A stretch of DNA of 8,337 nt from an uncultured Campylobacter sp. Its GTDB lineage: Bacteria > Campylobacterota > Campylobacteria > Campylobacterales > Campylobacteraceae. The position numbers and the translations under genes were made by a program. The DNA is taken from positions 1 to 8,337 of the forward strand of contig NZ_CALHIK010000120.1 in assembly GCF_938030785.1 (NCBI RefSeq), written 5' to 3'. Within the stretch, counting starts at the first letter, position 1, and every line of letters starts with the position of its first letter. The notes under the pieces are model-generated. The model saw only the letters and a list, made by a program, of their open reading frames with translations, made no database searches and had not been told where the DNA came from. Below are positions 1-5,718 of this stretch, piece after piece.

Positions 1-1
1 C

Positions 2-55
2 GTCGAGAGTATCTTTAAATGGGCAAATTTTATGAGCTTCGCGGCGTTTAAATAA
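2..55 (+). CDS. Possible C-terminal tail of a gene entering from the left edge (partial)
   Basis: One frame is open from the window edge to a TAA at 53-55 and would encode 17 residues ending in SFAAFK. It stops 18 bases before the next gene's ATG, so the two could be cotranscribed. The stretch contains GCG codons like the core genes and unlike the AT-rich gene that follows. Seventeen open codons are weak evidence by themselves, and no family can be recognised from them. Confidence 0.3.
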   Translation, partial: VESIFKWANFMSFAAFK

Positions 56-62
56 ATGGATT

Positions 63-68
63 AGGAGG
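63..68 (+). promoter_or_regulatory. Ribosome binding site of the OLD-like gene
   Basis: A perfect AGGAGG lies 5 bases before the ATG at 74. It fixes this start over the in-frame ATG at 86 and argues that the gene is intact and translated. No convincing -10 box is visible in the 73 bases upstream, so the promoter may be outside the window. Confidence 0.8.
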
Positions 69-73
69 AAATA

Positions 74-2032
74 ATGATTTTTGGCATGTTGATGAGGAAT
101 TATAAAAATTATACTGCTATAAATTATATATCGATGTTTTGCGGAGAGAAATTTGTGGCGTACTTAGGCGATAATGGCATTGGAAAAAGCTCGATACTAG
201 AAGCGTTAGATACGTATTTTAATAACAAGGAATGGAATACGACGAAAGGGGTGGGCAATACTCCAGACAAAATTCCTTTTATAGCCTTATTCCATGTGCT
301 TAAAAAGGACAGAACAGATGTTATTATAGCGAATTTGTATAACGATGCTGGGGAATATAAAAATATTATTCAAAAATATACAGATTATTTTAAAAATATG
401 CTCGAAAGATCTGCAGAATCCAATGATACTGAAAATGAAGAAAGCCAAACCGATAACACAAAAAAACACAAAAAAGCTATTATGTCTGATCTTGTTAGCC
501 TTAAAAAAATGCTATCAGATGATTATTATATATTTATTAGTGGAATAGCAAAAACTAGCAACGAGGAAAATGCGTGGTTTATATCTATCGATAACATATT
601 AAAAGGATTACCGAATTTAGATACAAATAATAACATAGGAATAACTTGGGTAAACAACTTAATACGAGAATACTATTCTTATGTGTATATTCCTATAGAA
701 ATTTTAGTAGAAGATTTTACAAAAATATCAAATTTACAAATGCAAAAATTAATAGGGCTAAATATTAAAAATAATATCAAAAATCTTATAAGCCAAAATA
801 ATATACATAAAAATATTAATGAAGAGCTCAAAAATTTTATACAAAGCAATATAGAAAAATATTTAAATGGATACAAATACATAGGAGAAGGAAATAGAAT
901 AAATATATCGGAAGCCGAACTGGCAGAGACTATAATAGAAAAATATTTTAAGATTAAAGTTTTACACAAAAAAGAAGGTAAAGAATCTCCTATTCCGGTA
1001 TATAATCTAAGTTCTGGCGAAAAAAGGCAGGCCCTAATAGATGTTGCCACAGCATTTATTAATAGTCAAGAAAATGAGAAAGAAATCATATTGGCTATAG
1101 ACGAACCAGAATCTTCATTAAATTCTTCGAAAATCTACTATCAATTTGAAAAACTAAAAGATATTAGCGAAAGAGTATATGTTTTAATTACTACGCATTG
1201 GTACGGTTTTTTGCCAACCATAGAAAAAGGAATCGCTTATTATATAACAAAAAATGACAAGCAAAAAAATGAATTTTTAAAAATAAATTTATATAATCAG
1301 TTAAACAGAAGTTTTAAATTGCCTATCAATATAAATTTAAAAAGTAACAGTGAATTATTACACTCTATCATAACTTCATTGTATGCAGAAAAAGCATACA
1401 ATTGGATCATATGTGAGGGTATTTCCGATAAAATTTATCTAAGCTATTTCCTAAAAGAATATATTAAGGGAAATAACTTAAGAATCATATCTATGAATGG
1501 AATTACAAATGTTATAAAGATTTATAAAAACTTATATTCTATTTTAAGCGATGATGAATTTAAGACAACGCAAGGGAGTGTACTATGCCTATGTGATACA
1601 GATAAAGAAAGAGAAAACGTTGAAAGCTATTATGTAGATAAAAATAATTTAAAATTATTTTTAATGAGGCTCTGCATAAAAGAGGATATAACCGACCTAT
1701 CATCATATAATAATACCCAATATAAGGATGTTGTAACAATGGAGCATTGCCTTGATGGAAAGATATTTATTAAAACATTAAAGGAATTTGGAAACGATCG
1801 AATTAATAAGATATTTGAGACAACTGACTATCTATCGGATAATGACAGCTGTGTATTTAAGTATTTAAATCTAAGGCCAACCGATGAAAAAATTCTTCAA
1901 GATTTTATTGGAATAAATGGAAATAAAACAAATTTAGCAAACAAGTATATTAAAAATTGCGAAATAAATAAAACAGGAGCACCGACTTTTATTAATAAAT
2001 TAATAAATAAGCTAAAGCTCAAAAAAACATAA
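74..2032 (+). CDS. OLD-family-like protein: ABC/SMC-type ATPase fused to a C-terminal TOPRIM-like nuclease domain, candidate phage defence
   Basis: Predicted cytoplasmic ATPase-nuclease of 652 aa. Seen: Walker A GDNGIGKS at 32-39, ABC signature LSSGEKRQ at 312-319, Walker B with D343-E344 (AIDEPESSL), and a switch histidine H375 in LITTHW. About 270 residues between Walker A and the signature are rich in Asn, Lys and Ile and probably form the helical or coiled insert. A TOPRIM-like part follows from about 443, with E448 in ICEG and D508/D510 in CDTD as likely metal ligands. ATPase plus C-terminal TOPRIM is the OLD family plan, which includes P2 Old and GajA of Gabija; members usually nick or cut DNA in anti-phage defence. 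No UvrD-like GajB gene follows, because rpsO on the other strand comes next, so this would be a stand-alone OLD. A fused PARIS AriA-AriB protein is an alternative. Base and codon use is far more AT-rich than in the genes to its right, suggesting horizontal transfer. Architecture is clear; function is inferred. Confidence 0.85.
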   Translation: MIFGMLMRNYKNYTAINYISMFCGEKFVAYLGDNGIGKSSILEALDTYFNNKEWNTTKGVGNTPDKIPFIALFHVLKKDRTDVIIANLYNDAGEYKNIIQKYTDYFKNMLERSAESNDTENEESQTDNTKKHKKAIMSDLVSLKKMLSDDYYIFISGIAKTSNEENAWFISIDNILKGLPNLDTNNNIGITWVNNLIREYYSYVYIPIEILVEDFTKISNLQMQKLIGLNIKNNIKNLISQNNIHKNINEELKNFIQSNIEKYLNGYKYIGEGNRINISEAELAETIIEKYFKIKVLHKKEGKESPIPVYNLSSGEKRQALIDVATAFINSQENEKEIILAIDEPESSLNSSKIYYQFEKLKDISERVYVLITTHWYGFLPTIEKGIAYYITKNDKQKNEFLKINLYNQLNRSFKLPININLKSNSELLHSIITSLYAEKAYNWIICEGISDKIYLSYFLKEYIKGNNLRIISMNGITNVIKIYKNLYSILSDDEFKTTQGSVLCLCDTDKERENVESYYVDKNNLKLFLMRLCIKEDITDLSSYNNTQYKDVVTMEHCLDGKIFIKTLKEFGNDRINKIFETTDYLSDNDSCVFKYLNLRPTDEKILQDFIGINGNKTNLANKYIKNCEINKTGAPTFINKLINKLKLKKT

Positions 2033-2040
2033 GCGAAGAG

Positions 2041-2058
2041 TCGCGGCCAAAGCCGCGA
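2041..2058. terminator. Hairpin between the convergent OLD-like and rpsO genes
   Basis: A perfect 7-bp stem, TCGCGGC / GCCGCGA, with a 4-base loop begins 8 bases after the OLD-like stop and ends 18 bases before the rpsO stop. Its position between converging genes suggests a shared bidirectional terminator. Neither strand has a U-run directly after the stem, so it may instead be a 3'-end stabiliser or a weak terminator. Confidence 0.4.
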
Positions 2059-2076
2059 TACAAATATAAATCAAAC

Positions 2077-2349
2077 TTATTTATCTCTTAAATTTAACTC
2101 GCTAACGAGCTTAGAATAAACTGCGTAGTCTTTATTTTTGAGATATTTCATCATTCTTTTGCGCTGACCTACTAGCTTTAGTAGTCCTAAACGAGATGAA
2201 AAATCTTTCGGATTTGCCTGGATGTGGGCGGTAAGAAGCGTGATCCTCTCGGTAAGAAGCGCGATTTGCACCTCCGCAGAACCCGTATCCTTCTCTCTTC
2301 TAGCGAATTTCGCAACTATCTGTGCTTTTTGAGCCGTGTCTAAAGCCAT
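2077..2349 (-). CDS. rpsO: 30S ribosomal protein S15
   Basis: S15 binds 16S rRNA in the central domain of the small subunit early in assembly and takes part in an intersubunit bridge. The 90-aa product has the normal bacterial length (about 89). It shows the family signatures: an N-terminal helix, the segment TGSAEVQIALLTERI near residues 22-36, SSRLGLLKLVGQRKRMMKYL near 51-70, and the C-terminal YxxLVxELNLRDK pattern. A perfect AGGAGG at 2355-2360 lies 5 bases before the ATG, and a TATAAT box is just upstream. It appears monocistronic, is transcribed away from the Rrf2 operon and converges on the OLD-like gene. S15 represses its own translation in several bacteria through a leader structure. 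The leader here is probably only about 25 bases and no such structure is obvious. Confidence 0.98.
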   Translation of the reverse strand: MALDTAQKAQIVAKFARREKDTGSAEVQIALLTERITLLTAHIQANPKDFSSRLGLLKLVGQRKRMMKYLKNKDYAVYSKLVSELNLRDK

Positions 2350-2380
2350 GATGACCTCCTGATCGGTAAAATAGGAAGCG

Positions 2381-2386
2381 ATTATA
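2381..2386 (-). promoter_or_regulatory. Probable sigma70 -10 box of rpsO
   Basis: The minus strand reads TATAAT here, a perfect consensus, about 30 bases before the rpsO ATG. Upstream on the minus strand are A/T tracts rather than a clear -35, which is normal for Campylobacter sigma70 promoters. Transcription would start near 2374 and give a leader of about 25 bases containing the AGGAGG. Confidence 0.65.
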
Positions 2387-2418
2387 CTTAATTAACCTAA
2401 ATTTTTGCTTTTTTGATG

Positions 2419-2424
2419 TAAAAT
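2419..2424 (+). promoter_or_regulatory. Probable sigma70 -10 box of the Rrf2 operon
   Basis: TAAAAT lies 29 bases before the ATG at 2454 and is preceded by T-rich tracts at 2402-2414, a usual substitute for a -35 in this genus. It faces away from the rpsO promoter inside the same 104-bp gap. The ribosome binding site AAGGAGA at 2441-2447 follows. Rrf2 regulators often repress their own promoter, so an operator could overlap this box, but no clear dyad was found. Confidence 0.5.
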
Positions 2425-2453
2425 GCACGCTTTGACACCAAAGGAGAAGATAA

Positions 2454-2867
2454 ATGCTTTTTACTAAAGCAAGCGAATATGCGCTGCTTTCAATGATCTG
2501 TATCGCCGGCAAGAATGAGTCTATGGACGTGGATTCGATCTCTAGCGAGCTTGGAATTTCACGCAGCTTTTTAGCTAAAATTTTACAAAATTTGGCGCGC
2601 GCAAAACTTCTAAATTCTTACAAAGGCGCAAAAGGCGGCTTTGTGCTCGCGCGCAATGCGGATGAAATCACGCTAAGCGAGATCATCAAAAGCGCCGAAA
2701 GGCGCAAGGCGACGGTATTTGATTGCACCGCCGAGGGGATCGACGCTTGCCCGAACGGTCGCACGCTGTGCCGCGTCAATCTAATGTTCGGCGAGCTTCA
2801 GGAGAAGGTCGATGAGTATATGGATACGATCACTCTAGCAAACATCATCGGCAAAGAGCGCAAATGA
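2454..2867 (+). CDS. Rrf2-family transcriptional regulator with three cysteines (probable Fe-S or redox sensor)
   Basis: A 137-aa DNA-binding regulator of the Rrf2 superfamily (IscR, NsrR, RsrR relatives). Seen: N-terminal helix MLFTKASEYALLSM, a winged helix-turn-helix at about 25-65 with ISSELGISRSFLAKILQNL as the recognition region, the wing YKGAKGGFVLAR at 56-67, then a dimerisation helix. Cysteines C91, C99 and C106 lie where Rrf2 proteins bind an Fe-S cluster, but with CX7CX6C spacing instead of IscR's CX5CX5C. A cluster is therefore likely but of unknown type. AAGGAGA at 2441-2447 supports the start. The stop overlaps the next gene as ATGA, so the two are probably translationally coupled. 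C. jejuni has an Rrf2 gene beside rpsO in a similar place (from memory). The targets cannot be read from this window. Confidence 0.93.
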   Translation: MLFTKASEYALLSMICIAGKNESMDVDSISSELGISRSFLAKILQNLARAKLLNSYKGAKGGFVLARNADEITLSEIIKSAERRKATVFDCTAEGIDACPNGRTLCRVNLMFGELQEKVDEYMDTITLANIIGKERK

Positions 2868-3916
2868 AAATATATCACCTCAGCCACACCGATCTGGACG
2901 GCTACGGCGCACAGTTCGTCGCGGCGCACTACTTGACGGACGTGGAATTTTTCAACGCCAACTACGGCAAGGAGATAAACGAAAAATTTGAACTCATCCT
3001 CGCCGATATCGACGCAAGGCTTGCCGCAGGCGCAGACGAAAAAAGCCTAGTTTTAATCACCGATCTAAATTTACTACCCGCGCAGTGCGAGAAATTTAGC
3101 GGTGAACTGGCGCGCCGCAACGCCCGCGTGATCCTTCTGGATCATCATCAAAGCGGACTTGAGTGCGCGAAAAAATTCCCGTGGTATTTTTTGGACTCGT
3201 CGCGCTGCGCCACGAAGATAACGTATGATTTTTTCAGCGCGATGTTCGGCGGCGAGACGCGGCTGGATAAGCTCGTGCGCGTCGTAAACGCCGTGGATAT
3301 CTGGCTGAAGGAGCAGAGCGAGTTTGAGCTCGGCAAGGTCTGCCTCGGCATGGTCTCGGGCGCGAAAGAGATCAATAAAATTATGTTTGAGCAGGAGAGC
3401 AGGGATTATATCTTTTTCCTGTTAGAAAAAATTTTTAAATTTCAAGACGAGCCGAATGCGCACATAGCGCTAGATAGCGCGCTGCACGGCATAAAGAAGG
3501 AATTTTTTAAAGGCGAGCGCGACGATACGCTAAGCAATCTCGTCTCGCATTTCGTAGTCGCCCGCCTAAGCACGCAAAAGCAGCGCTTCGAGATCAGCTA
3601 CCTCGATAAAAAGGGCATTTTGACCTACAATATCGGCAACGTAAGCGTCATCGGCAACGATTTTTTGACGCAAAATCCCGATATTGATTTCTTTATCGAC
3701 GTAACGAGCAAAAAAACGCTCAGCTTCCGCGCCGACGGCAAGATCGATGTTAGCGAAATGGCAAAGCTGCTCCTCGGCGGCGGCGGGCACGTAAACGCGA
3801 GCGGCGGGATGTTTGCGGGCTTTAAGGACGCGAGCTCGTACGAAGCCGTAAAGGCGCAAATCGTGGATCTGATCGAGAAAAAAACCCAAATTTCAAAGGA
3901 AGAAGATGAAAGCTAA
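2864..3916 (+). CDS. DHH/DHHA1 phosphoesterase, NrnB-like (oligoribonuclease-type)
   Basis: A 350-aa cytoplasmic metal-dependent phosphoesterase of the DHH superfamily. Seen: motif I HTDLDGYGA with H8, D10 and D12; D67 in ITDLNL; the name-giving D93-H94-H95 in LLDHHQS; D145 in NAVDIW; and the DHHA1 substrate-binding motif GGGGHVNASGG at 305-315. These would hold two Mn ions and the substrate, and none of the usual ligands is missing. The layout and length fit NrnB-type enzymes that degrade very short RNAs (nanoRNA), or relatives acting on pAp or linear dinucleotides. Campylobacter is thought to lack Orn, so such an enzyme could complete RNA decay (inference). The start overlaps the Rrf2 stop by 4 bases with only a weak purine-rich site, so it probably depends on coupling. 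The next gene overlaps its 3' end by 11 bases. The family is certain; the substrate is not. Confidence 0.93.
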   Translation: MKIYHLSHTDLDGYGAQFVAAHYLTDVEFFNANYGKEINEKFELILADIDARLAAGADEKSLVLITDLNLLPAQCEKFSGELARRNARVILLDHHQSGLECAKKFPWYFLDSSRCATKITYDFFSAMFGGETRLDKLVRVVNAVDIWLKEQSEFELGKVCLGMVSGAKEINKIMFEQESRDYIFFLLEKIFKFQDEPNAHIALDSALHGIKKEFFKGERDDTLSNLVSHFVVARLSTQKQRFEISYLDKKGILTYNIGNVSVIGNDFLTQNPDIDFFIDVTSKKTLSFRADGKIDVSEMAKLLLGGGGHVNASGGMFAGFKDASSYEAVKAQIVDLIEKKTQISKEEDES

Positions 3917-4154
3917 TGACGAAAAAATCGCCGAGCAAGACCTCATCTACGAGATCAATATCCTGCTTGACGCGATGCTGCTTTATGCGGGCGTGAAGCG
4001 CGAGCGGCTCGCCGACGCGGCGCAGCTCTACATCGAAAATATCGACACGGTGCTTGAAAACTCGGACGCTAGCGGCGCGGACGAAGTGATCGCCGTGGTT
4101 GAGTTTTTGCGCGGCAAACACGCGGATCTGTTTGAAAACAAACCCTCGGCGTAA
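3906..4154 (+). CDS. Small acidic protein of unknown function, last gene of the Rrf2 operon
   Basis: An 82-aa protein, rich in Ala, Glu, Asp and Leu and probably all-helical, without signal peptide, membrane segment or cysteine. I do not recognise the family. AAGGAAG at 3896-3902 is 3 bases from the ATG, the first 11 bases overlap the end of the DHH gene, and codon use (many GCG, GAC, CTC) matches that gene. All of this supports a real coding region translated in series with it. The long antisense open frames opposite this region are shadows of the GC-rich codons. A role linked to the DHH enzyme or the Rrf2 regulator is guilt by association only. Confidence 0.75.
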   Translation: MKANDEKIAEQDLIYEINILLDAMLLYAGVKRERLADAAQLYIENIDTVLENSDASGADEVIAVVEFLRGKHADLFENKPSA

Positions 4155-4174
4155 ATTTTAAAATTTTAAAATTT

Positions 4175-4192
4175 AGCCGACGGCCGGCTTTT
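4175..4192 (+). terminator. Weak intrinsic terminator of the Rrf2 operon
   Basis: AGCCG / CGGCT forms a 5-bp GC-rich stem with a 5-base loop, followed by TTTT (the last stem U included), 20 bases after the stop at 4152-4154. The bases before it are AATTTT repeats. Position and U-run fit rho-independent termination, but the stem and U-run are short. Confidence 0.5.
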
Positions 4193-4720
4193 ATCGGATT
4201 TATTGACGCCATAAAGCTAGTAACCGCGGCCTTGCCGAGCCTGATCGGCTTTATTTCAAAACGACTTTTATCTGGTTTTAAAACGGCTACTCACCGTAAA
4301 ATTTTAAGCACTCGGGCGCTTTAAATTTAGCAGAGCTTAAAAAAAACCATTTGACTGCTTTAATATCTATTGAACGTTTTTAAATTTACACAAATTTCTT
4401 TACGACGGCTACCGCTGCCGACTGTTTAAATTTATTTAGCGCTCTAAATTTAGTGGCGACACAGTGAGCGCTGTCCGTAACTGATTTTTGGTGAAATTCG
4501 TCGCTCTTCTAGTCCTCGCCGTCCATTTTGCAACAGCCGGTTAAATTTAAAACTCCAATGCGCTATTTTTTCCAAGTCTGATCTTTTTAAAATTTTATAG
4601 ATATTTAGAAAAATACAGCACCGATTTGTAGCGTAATTAAAATTTTACGATTTTTGCGGCGGTAAATTTAAAATCGTAGAAATAATTTTAAAGAAGCCGA
4701 GCACAATTATAAAATTTAAC

Positions 4721-4735
4721 GCGGACCCAGTCCGC
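4721..4735. repeat. Perfect short hairpin in GC-rich block
   Basis: GCGGAC and GTCCGC pair perfectly around a 3-base CCA loop. It has no following U-run and no nearby gene end, so it is not a standard terminator. It sits 28 bases before a longer inverted repeat. Confidence 0.6.
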
Positions 4736-4763
4736 ACCGCTAGCGTCGCGCGGGTGGGGGTTG

Positions 4764-4805
4764 GTAAGGGGGCGCCCCGCTAACTTCTGAGCGCCGCCCC
4801 CTTAC
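4764..4805. repeat. 11-bp perfect inverted repeat with 20-base loop
   Basis: GTAAGGGGGCG at 4764-4774 is exactly complemented by CGCCCCCTTAC at 4795-4805. The left arm also lies in a self-complementary GGGGCGCCCC at 4769-4778, so its G-run can pair with either of two C-runs. The bases just upstream (GGG, GGGGG, GG) add to the G-rich strand bias. No flanking target duplication or transposase is visible. Confidence 0.65.
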
Positions 4806-5025
4806 TGGTCATGTATGGCACACAACGTCAACGTAAATATGCATAAATTTTTTGGAATTTAACTGATAAATTTACAACTTAAATTTAAAGCGTCGCTTTA
4901 CCTTATAAAATTCCGTTTAAATTTTAGCTCGTGATATCGTAATCTTGGGACAGGAAGGGAGCCCCAATTGCGAGGTCACACTTCTTGCAAGACGCCGCCT
5001 CCGCAGCACCGCATTGTTCTGCTCG

Positions 5026-5048
5026 CCCGCAAGCCCCACCCATCCCCC
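5026..5048 (-). other. Canonical G-quadruplex motif (minus strand)
   Basis: Read on the minus strand, four G-runs of 5, 3, 4 and 3 are separated by loops of 2, 1 and 5 bases (AT, T, CTTGC). This satisfies the G3+N1-7 pattern. It lies inside the gene-free spacer about 670 bases past the fdhF stop. Whether it folds or is transcribed is unknown. Confidence 0.55.
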
Positions 5049-5067
5049 GACGACGCTTTAAGCGGTG

Positions 5068-5080
5068 CAGGCTACGCCTG
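5068..5080. repeat. Short perfect hairpin
   Basis: CAGGC and GCCTG flank a 3-base loop. A second dyad, ACGCA / TGCGT at 5106-5124 with a 9-base loop, follows closely. They are part of the hairpin-dense middle of the spacer and have no adjoining gene end. Confidence 0.45.
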
Positions 5081-5239
5081 GGTTAAATTTATAAGGTGGA
5101 GCCTGACGCACAAAAACTATGCGTAAAACGTACTCGCATTAAATTTAAGCTATAGGTGCCGCTCGCTCTGCTTCGCTGCGCTCGCAAGAAACGTCGCAGG
5201 CTAAAGCCTTGCGTCGCTACACTCGTTTTGCGAGGTGCT

Positions 5240-5268
5240 CCCCTTCCCCCTTAAAACCCCCTAACCCC
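5240..5268 (-). other. Canonical G-quadruplex motif with four runs of at least four G (minus strand)
   Basis: The minus strand carries G4, G5, G5 and G4 runs with loops TTA, TTTTAA and AA, compatible with a four-tetrad quadruplex. A plus-strand GGGGG at 5281-5285 could compete by pairing with one of the C-runs. It is a striking signal for a Campylobacter-type genome. Confidence 0.65.
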
Positions 5269-5284
5269 TGGCGCGCTCAAGGGG

Positions 5285-5301
5285 GCGAGCTTTCAGCTCG
5301 C
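5285..5301. repeat. 7-bp perfect hairpin
   Basis: GCGAGCT and AGCTCGC pair perfectly around a TTC loop, 16 bases after the G-quadruplex motif. It is followed by TTAAATTTAAATT, not a U-run. It ends neither neighbouring gene. Confidence 0.55.
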
Positions 5302-5489
5302 GTTAAATTTAAATTGTAGCGTGCGCCGCATATTTGAAATTTTAAATTCTACGTAAAATTTAAAATCATGAACTACAAAGTATTTCGGCGCGGCGGGTAT
5401 AAGACGAGGGTAAATTTAAAATTTAAGCGCGGCGAGCCATGAGCCAAGATAAAAACCCAAGCCCGAAGCTCCCACGAAATTTTATAAAG

Positions 5490-5629
5490 CAAACAAGCAA
5501 ATTTAAAAAGAGCGATTTCTCAAACCGACGAATTTTAAAATAATGGATTTCCGAGTAAGTCAATTTAAAGATAGTAATTTTCCTAACTAGCAAATTCCCA
5601 AACGAACGAATTTTCAAACGAACTGTTTT
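5490..5629. repeat. Cluster of degenerate 15-16-base repeats
   Basis: Four related words occur: CAAACAAGCAAATTT (5490), CAAACCGACGAATTTT (5521), CAAACGAACGAATTTT (5599) and CAAACGAACTGTTTT (5615). The last two are directly adjacent. Spacings of 31, 78 and 16 bases are irregular, so this is not a CRISPR array. A 64-codon minus-strand open frame across this stretch is explained by the repeats. Confidence 0.4.
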
Positions 5630-5666
5630 GAATCAAAAGTTGAAATTTTACGCATGCAAAGCGCAT

Positions 5667-5697
5667 AAAAAAAGCGGACCGCGCTAGGCGATCCGCT
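5667..5697 (-). terminator. Strong intrinsic terminator of fdhF
   Basis: On the minus strand AGCGGATCGC pairs with GCGGTCCGCT over 10 positions (one G-U) around a 5-base CTAGC loop, followed directly by a run of seven T. It starts about 20 bases after the fdhF stop. Together with the empty spacer beyond it, this makes fdhF the last, and apparently only, gene of its transcript. Confidence 0.9.
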
Positions 5698-5718
5698 GCG
5701 TTAAATCCCGCTTTATAA

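Larger units (their letters stand above)
4155..5666. other. Long gene-free spacer, about 1.5 kb, rich in AT palindromes, hairpins and G-runs
   Basis: No frame here shows a start with a ribosome binding site, coding-like composition or a recognisable protein. Stops are frequent in all six frames. AAATTT-cored words, often TAAATTTA or TTTAAATTT, recur about every 50-80 bases (for example near 4160, 4322, 4426, 4445, 4540, 4660, 4868, 4916, 5084, 5139, 5303 and 5410). They are interrupted by GC-rich blocks at 4719-4808, 4925-5080 and 5150-5302, listed separately. No tRNA, rRNA, tmRNA or RNase P signature was seen. The region could be decayed DNA, a transcribed structured RNA, or accumulated extragenic repeats; the sequence does not decide. 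Confidence 0.75.

Noticed and set aside
679..1050. Minus-strand 123-codon frame inside the OLD-like gene, hydrophobic in translation
   Set aside because: AT-rich antisense of Lys/Asn/Ile codons gives false Phe/Leu-rich proteins. The plus strand holds all the conserved ATPase motifs.
3566..4121. Minus-strand open frames of about 100 codons opposite the DHH and small-protein genes
   Set aside because: They mirror GC-rich codons of the plus-strand genes, have no good ribosome binding site and show no recognisable domain.
4940..4985. Signal recognition particle RNA, because of a GGAAGGGAG-like tetraloop region
   Set aside because: The expected flanking SRP stem and conserved loop sequence are not present.
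5490..5629. CRISPR array
   Set aside because: The repeats are short and degenerate with irregular spacing, and no cas gene is present.
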